Shown here piece by piece: positions 14,333 to 24,139 of a stretch of 64,000 nt of DNA (position 1 is its first letter; each line of letters starts with the position of its first letter). Source of the stretch: Acidovorax sp. GW101-3H11 (lineage in GTDB: Bacteria > Pseudomonadota > Gammaproteobacteria > Burkholderiales > Burkholderiaceae_C). Below the pieces are notes generated by a model. It had not been told where the DNA came from, did no database searches, and was given only the letters and a program-made list of their open reading frames with translations. The DNA lies in the NCBI RefSeq assembly GCF_001633105.1, contig NZ_LUKZ01000009.1, positions 129,733-193,732 of the forward strand, read 5' to 3'. The translations under genes and the position numbers were made by a program.

Positions 14333-16516
14333 TTAATACACCGGTTGAAAATTAGCAACCGTTGCTCGGGCCCTCGCAGTCAACGCAAACCCCGTTCCAT
14401 ACTTCGCCGCCAGTTCATCCGCGCGCTTCAGGAACGCCTCCACCCCAGTTCCATAAATGAACTGCATCGCCCCCCCCGTCCACGCCGGAAACCCAATCCC
14501 AAAAATCGACCCGATGTTCGCGTCATGCACGCTGGTCAGCACCCCTTCGGCCAGGCAGCGCGCGGTTTCGATGGCCTGGCGGTAGAGCAGACGGTCCTGA
14601 ATCTCCTGCACGCTCCACTCCACGCCGGGCTTTTCGAACAAGGGTTTCAGCTCCGGCCACAGGTGCTTCTTGGCGCCTGCGGGGTAGTCGTAAAAGCCGC
14701 CGCCACCCGCGCGTCCGGGGCGCTTCAGTTCCTTGACCATGCGCTCCACCAGCAGCTCACCGGGTGTGGCTGTGTAGGTCTTGCCTTCGGTCGCGTAGTC
14801 GGCACGGGTCTGGTCCAGCACGTGCACGCTCAGGGTCAGCGCGGTTTCGTCCATCACGGCCAGCGGGCCCACGGGCAGGCCGGCCTGCATGGCGGCGTTT
14901 TCAATGGCGGCGGCGGGGATGCCTTCGCCCAGCATGGCGGCGCCTTCCATCACGAAGGTGCCGAAGGTGCGGCTGGTGTAGAAGCCGCGTGAGTCGTTGA
15001 CGACGATGGGCACCTTGCCCAGGGCCTGCACGTAGTCGAACGCGCGGGCCACGGTCTCGTCGTCCGTCTGATTGCCGCGAATGATCTCCACGAGCTTCAT
15101 CTTGTCCACGGGGCTGAAGAAGTGGATGCCGACAAACTTCTCGGGCCGGCTGCTGGCCGTGGCCAGGCCGCTGATGGGCAGGGTGGAGGTGTTGCTGGCG
15201 AAGAAGCCGCCGGGTGCCAGCTGCGGCTCGGCCTCTTGCGTGACTTTGGCTTTCAGGTCACGGCTTTCGAACACGGCTTCGATGATGAGGTCGCAGCCCG
15301 CCAGGTCGGCCGCGCTGGCGGTGGGCGTGATGCGCGAGAGCAGCGCTTGCTGCGCCTCGGCCGTCATGCGGCCCTTGTCCACACGGGCCTGGGTGAGCTT
15401 GGCGCTGTAGGCTTTGCCCGCCTCGGCCTTTTCCGCGCTCACGTCCTTGAGCACGGTGGCGATGCCCCGGCTGGCCTGGGCCCAGGCGATGCCCGCGCCC
15501 ATCATGCCCGCGCCCAGGATGCCGACCTTTTGGGGTTTGTAGCGTGGGGCCACAGCTCCATTTACAGCGGGGCGCGACTTGCCGCTCTTGATCGCGTTCA
15601 TGTCGAAGAAGAACGTGTTGATCATGTTGCGCGCCACGGGGCCGGTCATCAGGCGGGCGAGGTAGCGGCTTTCGATGCGCAGGGCGGTGTCGTAGTCCAC
15701 CATGGCGCCTTCCACCATGGCGGCGAGAGCTGCCTCGGGCGCGGGGTAGCGGCCGCGCGTGGTCTTTTTGAGCATGGCAGGGGCTACCGTGAGGGCGCCT
15801 GCAATCTTGGGGTTGGCGGGCGTGCCGCCGGGCATCTTGTAGTTTTTGTCGTCCCACGGCTGCACCGCGTGCGGGTGGGTGGAGATGTGGGCCAGCGCGG
15901 CGGGCAGCAGTTGCTCGCGCGTGGCCACCAGCTCGTGCACCAGTTGCAGCTCCAGCGCCTCGGCGGGGTTGAAGAGCTTGCCTTCCAGGATGTAAGGCTG
16001 CGCGCCCATCAGGCCCAGCAGGCGGGTCATCTTGGTCACGCCGGTGGCGCCAGGCATCAGGCCCAGCGTGACCTCGGGCAGGCCGAACTGGATCTTGGGG
16101 TCGGCCACGGCGATGCGGTAGTGGGCGACCAGGGCCACCTCCCATCCGCCGCCCAGCGCCGCGCCGTTGAGGCACGCCACCACGGGGATGCCCAGGGTTT
16201 CGAGCGTGCGGAAGTGCTTCTTCATGCGCTCGATTTCGCCAAACGCGTTGGGTGCATCGGCGGGCGTGAGGCGCATGGTGGCCTTGAGGTCGGCGCCCGC
16301 AAAGAAGCTGGTCTTGGCCGACGCGAGCACGATGCCCTTGAGCGCGGCGCCCAGGCGTTCGCGGTCGGCTGCTACCCGCGCCGTGACCTCGCCCAGCTCC
16401 TGCTGCCACTGGCGGCACATGGTGTTGACGGGGGAGTTGGTTTCGTCAAACGTGATGACGGCAACTTCGCCGTCGGTGCCCTGGGCGGGGATGAGTTCGT
16501 AGCGGATGGTTTGCAT
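14333..16516 (-). CDS. FadB/FadJ-like trifunctional enoyl-CoA hydratase / 3-hydroxyacyl-CoA dehydrogenase
   Basis: A 727-residue fusion. The N-terminal crotonase domain has FFAGADLKA, GAALGGGWEVAL and the catalytic-type LPEVTLGLMPG. The central NAD-binding domain has GILGAGMMGAGIAWA, and the 3-hydroxyacyl-CoA dehydrogenase part has HFFSPVDKMKLVEII. A C-terminal helical domain follows. Length and order fit FadB/FadJ. It hydrates 2-enoyl-CoA and oxidises the L-3-hydroxyacyl-CoA in the cytoplasm. The ATG at 16516 lies 22 bases after the thiolase stop, so thiolase and this gene form the usual beta-oxidation pair. Its 3' end converges on the restriction-modification island. Confidence 0.88.
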   Translation of the reverse strand: MQTIRYELIPAQGTDGEVAVITFDETNSPVNTMCRQWQQELGEVTARVAADRERLGAALKGIVLASAKTSFFAGADLKATMRLTPADAPNAFGEIERMKKHFRTLETLGIPVVACLNGAALGGGWEVALVAHYRIAVADPKIQFGLPEVTLGLMPGATGVTKMTRLLGLMGAQPYILEGKLFNPAEALELQLVHELVATREQLLPAALAHISTHPHAVQPWDDKNYKMPGGTPANPKIAGALTVAPAMLKKTTRGRYPAPEAALAAMVEGAMVDYDTALRIESRYLARLMTGPVARNMINTFFFDMNAIKSGKSRPAVNGAVAPRYKPQKVGILGAGMMGAGIAWAQASRGIATVLKDVSAEKAEAGKAYSAKLTQARVDKGRMTAEAQQALLSRITPTASAADLAGCDLIIEAVFESRDLKAKVTQEAEPQLAPGGFFASNTSTLPISGLATASSRPEKFVGIHFFSPVDKMKLVEIIRGNQTDDETVARAFDYVQALGKVPIVVNDSRGFYTSRTFGTFVMEGAAMLGEGIPAAAIENAAMQAGLPVGPLAVMDETALTLSVHVLDQTRADYATEGKTYTATPGELLVERMVKELKRPGRAGGGGFYDYPAGAKKHLWPELKPLFEKPGVEWSVQEIQDRLLYRQAIETARCLAEGVLTSVHDANIGSIFGIGFPAWTGGAMQFIYGTGVEAFLKRADELAAKYGTGFALTARARATVANFQPVY

Positions 16517-16538
16517 GATGTTCTTGTCTCCTGCCCGT

Positions 16539-17744
<1,206 letters not shown>

Positions 17745-17765
17745 GGTGTGGTCTCCAGATTTGAA

Positions 17766-17820
17766 TGAAATTGGCCGTTTGCGCGCGTCCATCAAGCGCT
17801 GATAGCTATGAATACAGTAG
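17766..17820. repeat. Dispersed Comamonadaceae-type repeat, copy 2
   Basis: It reads GAAATTGGCCGTTTGCGCGC then TCCATCAAGCGCTGATAGCT. The orientation is opposite to copy 1. It lies between the thiolase and acyl-CoA dehydrogenase genes, next to a second repeat family. Confidence 0.7.
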
Positions 17821-17832
17821 CGGTGGGTGGTT

Positions 17833-17957
17833 TCTCCACTGGCCCAGGCGCGGGCAGCCAAGCAAGGGCCGCCCCGCAGTGAGGGCTGCGTCCCCCTGCC
17901 CGCATTGCGCAGCAATGCGAGAGCGGGGGGAAGGCGCGCAGCGCCACAGGGGGGGGC
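17833..17957. repeat. AAGCAAGGGCCGCCCCGC/CCCCCT-AGGGGG repeat, copy 1
   Basis: It has GCCAAGCAAGGGCCGCCCCG, GAGGGCTGCGTCCCCCTGCC and finally GGCGCGCAGCGCCACAGGGG. Internal hairpins form from CGCATTGCGC/GCAATGCG and CCCCC/GGGGG. Related copies are at 42046-42135, 50340-50461 and 59598-59698; each sits at the 3' side of a gene. Confidence 0.65.
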
Positions 17958-19118
17958 TCATTTCAAGCCCATGCCGCGTGAGATGACTTCTTTCATGATC
18001 TCGTTGGTGCCGCCGTAGATGCGTTGCACGCGCGCGTCGGCGTAGGCGCGGGTGATGGGGTATTCCCACATGTAGCCGTAGCCGCCAAACATTTGCACAC
18101 ATTCGTCCATCACCTTGCACTGCAGGTCGGTCGTCCAGTACTTGGCCATGCTGGCGGTCTGGGTGTCGAGCTGGTCGCGCGCGATCAGCTCGCAGCATTT
18201 GTCCACAAACACGCGGGCCACCTGCACTTCGGTCTGCAGTTCGGCCAGCGTGTAGCGGGTGTTCTGGAACGATGCCACAGGCTGGCCGAAGACCTTGCGC
18301 TCTTTCACGTAGTCCAGCGTCCAGTCAATCGCGGCCTGGGCCGCGGCCACGGCGGTGATGGCGATCTGCAGGCGCTCCCAGGGCAGCTGCTCCATCAGGC
18401 AGATGAAGCCGCGTCCTTCCATGGCGGGCCCGCCCAGCAGATTCTCGGCGGGCACCTTCACGTCGTTGAAGAACAGCTCGGAGGTGTCTTGCGCCTTCAT
18501 GCCCAGCTTCTTGAGGCGCTGGCCCTTTTCAAACCCGGGCATGCCACGCTCCACCAACAGCAGGCTGGTGCCCTTGGCGCCTGCGGCCGGGTCGGTCTTG
18601 GCGACCACGATCACCAGGTCGGCATGCCAGCCGTTGGTGATGAAGGTCTTGCTGCCGTTGAGCACGTAGTGCGATCCATCCGCACTCTTGATGGCCGTGG
18701 TCTTGATGCCCTGCAGGTCGCTGCCCGCAGCGGGCTCGCTCATGGCGATGGCGCCCACCACGGCGCCGCTGGCCATCTGGGGCAGGTATTTGCGCTTTTG
18801 CTCCTCGGTGCCGTAGTGCAGGATGTACGGCGCCACGATCTCGCTGTGCAGCCCAAAGCCGATGCCGGTGGTGCCCGCGCGCGCCAGCTCTTCCATCTGC
18901 GCTACCGAATACAGCTTGTCGGCCCCGGCGCCGCCGTATTCCTCGGGCAGGCTCATGCACAGAAAGCCGTTGGCGCCCGCCTGGCTCCACACCTCGCGCG
19001 CCACGTAGCCCTGGTCTTCCCAGTCGGCATGGTGGGGCGTCACTTCCTTCTCGATAAAGCGGCGAAAGCTGTCGGCAAAGGCCTGGTGCTCGGGCTGGAA
19101 GAGGGTGCGTTCGATCAT
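17958..19118 (-). CDS. Acyl-CoA dehydrogenase (long-chain/isovaleryl type)
   Basis: A 386-residue enzyme with AMSEPAAGSDLQGI and TFITNG (FAD domain), QMFGGYGYMWEYPI and IYGGTNEIMKE at the C-terminus. The Gly in YGGT replaces the MCAD Glu, and a Glu in LPWERLQIA occupies the alternative catalytic position. The ATG at 19118 has AGGAT upstream. An operator-like palindrome at 19134-19166 lies immediately upstream and a terminator for the livK unit lies beyond it, so this gene starts its own transcript with thiolase and FadB-like genes. It catalyses the first beta-oxidation step; chain length is unknown. Confidence 0.85.
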   Translation of the reverse strand: MIERTLFQPEHQAFADSFRRFIEKEVTPHHADWEDQGYVAREVWSQAGANGFLCMSLPEEYGGAGADKLYSVAQMEELARAGTTGIGFGLHSEIVAPYILHYGTEEQKRKYLPQMASGAVVGAIAMSEPAAGSDLQGIKTTAIKSADGSHYVLNGSKTFITNGWHADLVIVVAKTDPAAGAKGTSLLLVERGMPGFEKGQRLKKLGMKAQDTSELFFNDVKVPAENLLGGPAMEGRGFICLMEQLPWERLQIAITAVAAAQAAIDWTLDYVKERKVFGQPVASFQNTRYTLAELQTEVQVARVFVDKCCELIARDQLDTQTASMAKYWTTDLQCKVMDECVQMFGGYGYMWEYPITRAYADARVQRIYGGTNEIMKEVISRGMGLK

Positions 19119-19133
19119 GATGCTGGTCGATCC

Positions 19134-19166
19134 TATTTATGCAAAGTTACTGCTTGGTTAAAATCA
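19134..19166. promoter_or_regulatory. Operator-like palindrome before the beta-oxidation unit, related to 1049-1084
   Basis: Aligned on TGCTTG (19151), the right half reads TGCTTGGTTAAAAT against TGCTTGCTAAAAAT at the TetR gene. The left half keeps TATTT, C and AAG. It lies 16 bases before the acyl-CoA dehydrogenase ATG, inside the region where a promoter for that gene must be. Confidence 0.55.
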
Positions 19167-19206
19167 TTTTGCCATCGACGCCGCCGGAACGCACCCCCTG
19201 AAACGC

Positions 19207-19228
19207 AAAAAGCCGCCCGAAGGCGGCT
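19207..19228 (-). terminator. Intrinsic terminator after the leucine-type binding protein gene
   Basis: Read leftward, AGCCGCC-TTCG-GGCGGCT is followed by TTTT. It lies 22 bases past the livK-like stop and separates that unit from the acyl-CoA dehydrogenase operon. Confidence 0.75.
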
Positions 19229-19249
19229 GGGGTGAGGGCGCTTAGGTCC

Positions 19250-20416
19250 TCATGGCTTGACGTAGTCCGACACCACCTTCCACTTGCTGTCGGTGATCTG
19301 CGACAGGCGCGAGAGGTCGCTGCCCAGGCGCTTCTGGGGGCCAAAGGTGGCTTCTGCGCTGCCAAACATGTCGGGTGGAATCACCATGGTGTCCATGGCC
19401 TTGATGAAGCTGTCGGTGCTCAGGTTGGGGCCTGCCTTCTGCGCCGCCTTGATGAACGCATCGACCGCGTTGTAGCCATAGACCGAGAAGACGGTGGGGT
19501 CTTCGTTGAACTTGGTCTTGTACTTGTTGGCCCAGAAGCGGATGGGCTGGCTGGCCTCGTCCAGGTAGGGGTGCTGCACCGTCATGGTGGCGTAGAGGCC
19601 GTCCATGGGCTTGCCGCCCAGCTTGTGGATGAGGTCGGTGTAGGCGGCGCTGGAGCCGAGGAAGGTGGGGTTGAAGCCCGTCTTGCGCGCTTCGCCAATC
19701 GTGCCGATGGTCTCGCGGATGATGGTGCCCAGGATCACGAAGTCGCACTCCGAAGACTTCATCTTGGCGACCTGCGAAGAGAAATCGGTGGCGCCGCGCT
19801 TGTACGAGGTCTTCTCGGTGAAGTCCATGCCGATGGACTTGAGCGCAGCCTCGCCGCCGCGCATCACTTCCAGGCCGAACTCATCGTCCTGGTAGATGGT
19901 GCAGATCTTCTTGGCGCCTTTTTCCTTGATGAGCTTGGGCGCGGCCAGGCGGATCTGGTCGTAGTAGGTGGCGGCAAACGAATACTTGAGCTTGTGGAAG
20001 GGCTCGTACATTTCCCGCGCGGCCGTCACGGGGAAGAAGTTGATCACGTTCTTGCTGAACTGCACCGGCATGGCGGCCAGGTTTTGCGCCGTGCCGATGT
20101 GCGCGACCATCATGAAGATCTTGTCCTGGTTGACCAGCTTCTGCGCGGCCAGCACGGCTTTCTTGGGGTCGTAGCCTGAGTCTTCCACCTTAAGGTCGAG
20201 CTTGCGGCCATTGATGCCGCCCTGCTCGTTGGCCTCGTCCACGCGCAGCATCATGCCCAGCCGCACCTGCTTGCCAAACCCGGCCAGCGGGCCCGACAGG
20301 TCCTGGATGGAGCCCAGCGTGATGGTGTCCTTGCTCACGCCCTGGCTGGGCTGGGCTTGGGCGGAGGCACCGGCCATGGCCACGAGGGCCAGCGCGGCGA
20401 TGTGATGAAACTTCAT
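19250..20416 (-). CDS. Liv-type ABC transporter periplasmic substrate-binding protein
   Basis: A 388-residue protein with a signal peptide (MKFHHIAALALVAMAGASAQA, cleavage after AQA). The mature part is a type I periplasmic binding fold (ITLGSIQDLSGPLAGFG, DSGYDPKKAVLAAQKLV, HIGTAQNLA). The family binds branched-chain amino acids, but many betaproteobacterial members beside acyl-CoA genes take up aromatic or short aliphatic acids. The acyl-CoA synthetase next door makes a carboxylic acid ligand plausible. It is separated from that gene by about 200 bases containing a repeat and an operator-like site. Confidence 0.85.
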   Translation of the reverse strand: MKFHHIAALALVAMAGASAQAQPSQGVSKDTITLGSIQDLSGPLAGFGKQVRLGMMLRVDEANEQGGINGRKLDLKVEDSGYDPKKAVLAAQKLVNQDKIFMMVAHIGTAQNLAAMPVQFSKNVINFFPVTAAREMYEPFHKLKYSFAATYYDQIRLAAPKLIKEKGAKKICTIYQDDEFGLEVMRGGEAALKSIGMDFTEKTSYKRGATDFSSQVAKMKSSECDFVILGTIIRETIGTIGEARKTGFNPTFLGSSAAYTDLIHKLGGKPMDGLYATMTVQHPYLDEASQPIRFWANKYKTKFNEDPTVFSVYGYNAVDAFIKAAQKAGPNLSTDSFIKAMDTMVIPPDMFGSAEATFGPQKRLGSDLSRLSQITDSKWKVVSDYVKP

Positions 20417-20445
20417 GGCACGTCTCCTTCGGTTGGATCGAAACA

Positions 20446-20461
20446 AACACGATCGCTCGTT
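20446..20461. promoter_or_regulatory. Candidate second operator before the binding-protein gene
   Basis: Read leftward, AACGAGCGATCGTGTT is nearly symmetric (AACGA, four bases, TCG-TT), a form common among TetR-type operators. It lies 30 bases before the ATG at 20416. It is unrelated to the CAAGCA/TGCTTG palindrome, so another regulator may act here. Confidence 0.35.
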
Positions 20462-20536
20462 ATAGAACGATGCCCGGGGTGGGGCACCAGCACTTTCCCT
20501 ATCTCGAACTGCGCTTTGGCCAGCGGTGTGCCCTGG

Positions 20537-20613
20537 CTTCGACAGGCTCAGCCCGAACGGTGGGGGCCCACCTCAACGCGCTCAGAGTCCGTTCCGCCTG
20601 AGCCTGTCGAAGG
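20537..20613. repeat. TTCGACAGGCTCAGCCCGAACGG-type inverted repeat, copy 2
   Basis: Left arm CTTCGACAGGCTCAGCCC (20537-) and right arm GCCTGAGCCTGTCGAAGG (-20613), separated by about 30 bases. It lies directly after the acyl-CoA synthetase stop. Confidence 0.75.
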
Positions 20614-20620
20614 CCGGCAC

Positions 20621-22477
20621 CTACCGGTACATCGCCTCAATCTGCGGCGCGTATTTCTGCTGCACCAGCTTGCGCTTGAGCTTCATGGTGGGCGTCAGCT
20701 CTTCGTCCTCGGCCGTGAGCTGGGTGTCGAGCAGGAAGAACTTCTTGATCTGCTCCACGCGGGCGAACTTGGCATTCACCCGGTCGATTTCGGCCTGGAT
20801 CAAATCCTGCACTTCGCGAGCCCGCGTCAGGCTGGCGTAGTTGCTGAAGGGCACGTCGTGGTCCTGCGCAAACTTCTCCACGTTCTCCTGGTCGATCATG
20901 ATGATCACCGTGAGGTAGGGCAGCTTGTCGCCAATCACCACGGCGTCGGTCACGTAGGGGCTGAACTTGAGTTCGTTCTCCAGCTCGCTGGGCGTGATGT
21001 TCTTGCCACCTGCCGTGATGATGATGTCCTTCATGCGGTCGGTGATGCGCAGGTAGCCGTCGGCGTCGATGGCGCCCACATCGCCCGTGTGCAGCCAGCC
21101 GTCGGCGTCGATGGTTTCGGCGGTCTTTTCGGGCAGGTTGAGGTAGCCCTTGAACACGTTGGGGCCGCGCACCAGGATCTCGCCGGTGGCGGGGTCGATG
21201 CGCACCTCGTTGTAGCTCGCCGCCGGGCCGATGGAGCCGGGCTTGATGCGCGTGGCGGGCACGCCGGTGGCGGCGCCGCAGGTCTCGGTCATGCCCCATA
21301 CCTCCAGCATGGGCACACCCAGCGCCAGGTACCACTTCACCAGCTCGGGGGAGATGGGCGCGGCGCCGGTGACGAGAAAACGCGCGCGGTGGATGCCGAT
21401 GAGTTTGCGCACGTTGTTGAGCGCCAGCCAGCGCGCCAGCTGGAACTGCAGCTTCAGCAACCCGCCCACCGGCTGGCCCGCCAGCACCAGGTCGGCAATG
21501 CGTGTGCCGACGCCGATGGACCAGGCATAGGCCGCCTGCTGCAGCCGCGTGGATTCCTTCAGGGCAATCATCACGCCCGAATAGAACTTCTCCCACACGC
21601 GCGGCACGGCGGTGAACACCGTGGGTGCGATCTCGCGCACGTTCTCGGGCACGGTGTCGGGGTTCTCCACAAAGTTCAGCCGTGCGCCGGTGTAGAGCGA
21701 GAAGTATTCGCCGCCCATGCGCTCGGCAATGTGGCACAGCGGCAGAAAACACATGGTCTCATCCGCCTCGCTGCGCGAGATGAGCGTGTTGTAGCCGCGC
21801 ACGGTGTAGGTGAGTGCGGCATGGGTGTGCATGGCGCCCTTGGGCTTGCCCGTGGTGCCCGAGGTGTAGACCAGGATGGCCACTTCGTCGGGGCGGCAGG
21901 CCTTGACGCGCTGCATGAGGGCGTCGGGGTGCTGGGCGTTCCAGGCGCGGCCCAGCTCGCGCAGGGCGGCCAGGCTCAGCACATCGGCGTCTTGCAGGCC
22001 GCGCAGGCCTTCCATGTCGAACACGACGATCTTGCGCAGCAGCGGCAGCTGGCCGCGCACTTCCAGCGCCTTGTCGAGCTGCTCGTCGTCTTCCACAAAC
22101 AGCACCGTGGTGCGCGAGTCTTCGCTCAGGTAGTGCACCTGCGCGGCCGCATCGGTGGGGTAGATGCCGTTGGCCACGCCGCCGCAGCTCAGCACGGCCA
22201 GGTCGGCCAGCACCCACTCGATGTTGGTGTTGGACAGGATGGACGCGCATTCGCCCGGCGCAAAACCCAGCGACATCAGGCCGCCCGCAATCTCGCGCAC
22301 AGCGTCGGCCGTCTGGTTCCAGGTCCAGCTCTTCCAGATGCCCAGCTCTTTCTGGCGCATCCACACGCGCGGGCCACGCTCGGCCACGGCGTTCCAGAAC
22401 ATGGCGGGGATGGTGCTGCCGGCCAGCACGTCGATGCCCGCAGGTTGGATATGAGAAAGGTTCCAGAGATTGCTCAT
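20621..22477 (-). CDS. AMP-forming long-chain-type acyl-CoA synthetase
   Basis: A 618-residue adenylate-forming enzyme. The ATP motif YTSGTTGKPKGAMHTH is near residue 200, VWGMTETCGA near 360, GWLHTGDVG near 435 and DRMKDIIITAGGKNITP near 455. Length and HTGD-type motifs fit the eukaryote-like long-chain synthetase group. It activates a carboxylic acid to its CoA thioester with ATP at the membrane or in the cytoplasm. It follows livF after 7 bases in the same direction, so uptake and activation are coupled. The substrate could be a fatty or phenyl-substituted acid. Confidence 0.87.
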   Translation of the reverse strand: MSNLWNLSHIQPAGIDVLAGSTIPAMFWNAVAERGPRVWMRQKELGIWKSWTWNQTADAVREIAGGLMSLGFAPGECASILSNTNIEWVLADLAVLSCGGVANGIYPTDAAAQVHYLSEDSRTTVLFVEDDEQLDKALEVRGQLPLLRKIVVFDMEGLRGLQDADVLSLAALRELGRAWNAQHPDALMQRVKACRPDEVAILVYTSGTTGKPKGAMHTHAALTYTVRGYNTLISRSEADETMCFLPLCHIAERMGGEYFSLYTGARLNFVENPDTVPENVREIAPTVFTAVPRVWEKFYSGVMIALKESTRLQQAAYAWSIGVGTRIADLVLAGQPVGGLLKLQFQLARWLALNNVRKLIGIHRARFLVTGAAPISPELVKWYLALGVPMLEVWGMTETCGAATGVPATRIKPGSIGPAASYNEVRIDPATGEILVRGPNVFKGYLNLPEKTAETIDADGWLHTGDVGAIDADGYLRITDRMKDIIITAGGKNITPSELENELKFSPYVTDAVVIGDKLPYLTVIIMIDQENVEKFAQDHDVPFSNYASLTRAREVQDLIQAEIDRVNAKFARVEQIKKFFLLDTQLTAEDEELTPTMKLKRKLVQQKYAPQIEAMYR

Positions 22478-22484
22478 ACCGTCC

Positions 22485-23303
22485 TCATCGCCATGTTTTC
22501 TTTTTCTTCCACCGCCGCTCGCCCCGCACGCCTTCATCCTTCATGCCGAGGTAGAACTCCTTGATGTCGTCCTTCTCGCGCAGGCGCTCGCAGCTGTCTT
22601 CCATCACGATGCGGCCGTTCTCCAGCACGTAGCCGTAGTCCGATGCGTTCAGGGCCATGTTGGCGTTTTGCTCCACCAGCAGGATGGTGGTACCGCGCTC
22701 GCGGTTGATGCGCACCACGATCTCGAAGATCTCCTTGGTGAGCTTGGGCGACAGGCCCAGGCTGGGCTCGTCCAGCAGGATCAGCTCGGGCGCGGCCATG
22801 AGCGCGCGCGAGATGGCCAGCATCTGCTGCTGCCCTCCGGAGAGTAGGCCCGCGTCCTGCGCGGCGCGCTCCTTGAGGATGGGGAAGTAGCCGAACACGG
22901 TCTCGATGTCGCGTGCCACCCCGTCCTTGTCGGCGCGTGTGTAGGCGCCCATCAGCAGGTTGTCGCGCACCGACAGCAGCGGGAACACCTCGCGCCCCTC
23001 GGGCACATGCATCAGGCCCCGGCGCACGATGGCGGCCGGGTCGCGGGCGGTGATGTCCTGGCCCTGGAATTCGATGGAGCCCTTGCGCGGGTCGATGATG
23101 CCGCTGATGGTTTTGAGGATGGTCGTCTTGCCCGCGCCGTTGCTGCCCAGCACGGCGGCGATCTCGCCACGCCGCACCTGCAGGCTCACGCCCCGGATGG
23201 CCTTGATGGGGCCGTAGGCGCTCTCCACGTTCTGCAGGCGCAGCAGGGGCTGGTCCGCTGCGGCTACAGCGGACGGGTTGTTGGCGGCCAGCACGGCGCT
23301 CAT
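22485..23303 (-). CDS. livF: Liv-type ABC transporter ATP-binding protein (LivF-like)
   Basis: A 272-residue ATPase with Walker A GSNGAGKTT, signature LSGGQQQMLA and Walker B LILLDEPSLGLSP. GREVFPLLSVRDNL is typical of LivF. The N-terminus has about 18 extra residues and the C-terminus a Lys/Arg-rich tail of about 12. The ATG overlaps the LivG stop. With LivG it powers import through LivH-LivM. Confidence 0.87.
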   Translation of the reverse strand: MSAVLAANNPSAVAAADQPLLRLQNVESAYGPIKAIRGVSLQVRRGEIAAVLGSNGAGKTTILKTISGIIDPRKGSIEFQGQDITARDPAAIVRRGLMHVPEGREVFPLLSVRDNLLMGAYTRADKDGVARDIETVFGYFPILKERAAQDAGLLSGGQQQMLAISRALMAAPELILLDEPSLGLSPKLTKEIFEIVVRINRERGTTILLVEQNANMALNASDYGYVLENGRIVMEDSCERLREKDDIKEFYLGMKDEGVRGERRWKKKKTWR

Positions 23304-24139
23304 GTGCGGACTCCCATGGTGGAGCCTGCCGGACGGCGCAGGTTGCTCACGTCGTCAATCGTGCCCAGGTAGGCCTCGACCACACCGGGGTGCGTCTGCA
23401 CCTCGCGCGGCGTGCCCATGGCCACCACCTCGCCCTGGTTCATGGCCAGCACGCGGTCGGACACCTTGGACACGAGCGACATGTCGTGCTCCACCATCAG
23501 CACCGTGATGCCCAGCTCGTGCTGGATGTCCTGGATCCAGAAGGCCATGTCGTCGGTCTCCTCCACGTTCAGGCCCGAGGAGGGCTCGTCAAGCAGCAGC
23601 AGCTTTGGCTCGGTGCACAGCGCACGGGCCAGCTCCACCACCTTGCGCACGCCATAGGGCAGGCCCGCCACCATGGTGTCGCGGTAGTGCTGCAGGTCGA
23701 GAAAGTCGATGATCTGCTCGGCCTTCTCGCGCGCCTGGATTTCCCCTTCGCGCACCTTGCGGGTGAAGAACATCTCGGCCCACAGACTGCTGTGCTGCTG
23801 CGTGTGGCGGCCGATCAGCAGGTTGTGCAGCACGCTCGCGTGCTCGAACAGCTCGATGTTCTGGAAGGTGCGCGCAATGCCCAGGCTGGCCACCTTGTGG
23901 GGCGGCTGGTCGGTCAGCGGCAGCATGGCGCCGCCCGGGCCCGCATAGGCAATGGTGCCGGTGGTGGGCGTGTAGATGCGGCTGATGAGGTTGAACACCG
24001 TGGTCTTGCCTGCGCCATTGGGGCCGATGAGGGTGAACACCTCGCCGCGCCGCACGTCAAAGCTCACGTTGTTGACCGCCAGCACGCCGCCAAAGCGCAC
24101 GCTGAGGTTCTGTGCCGAAAGCAGGGTGTCGTTGGTCAT
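23300..24139 (-). CDS. livG: Liv-type ABC transporter ATP-binding protein (LivG-like)
   Basis: A 279-residue ATPase with Walker A GPNGAGKTT, the LivG feature RTFQNIELF, YGVRKVVELARAL in place of the signature, and Walker B LLLLDEPSSGLN. The ATG at 24139 overlaps the LivM stop (ATGA) and was preferred to far upstream frames. Its stop overlaps the LivF start, so the ATPases are translationally coupled. Confidence 0.87.
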   Translation of the reverse strand: MTNDTLLSAQNLSVRFGGVLAVNNVSFDVRRGEVFTLIGPNGAGKTTVFNLISRIYTPTTGTIAYAGPGGAMLPLTDQPPHKVASLGIARTFQNIELFEHASVLHNLLIGRHTQQHSSLWAEMFFTRKVREGEIQAREKAEQIIDFLDLQHYRDTMVAGLPYGVRKVVELARALCTEPKLLLLDEPSSGLNVEETDDMAFWIQDIQHELGITVLMVEHDMSLVSKVSDRVLAMNQGEVVAMGTPREVQTHPGVVEAYLGTIDDVSNLRRPAGSTMGVRT

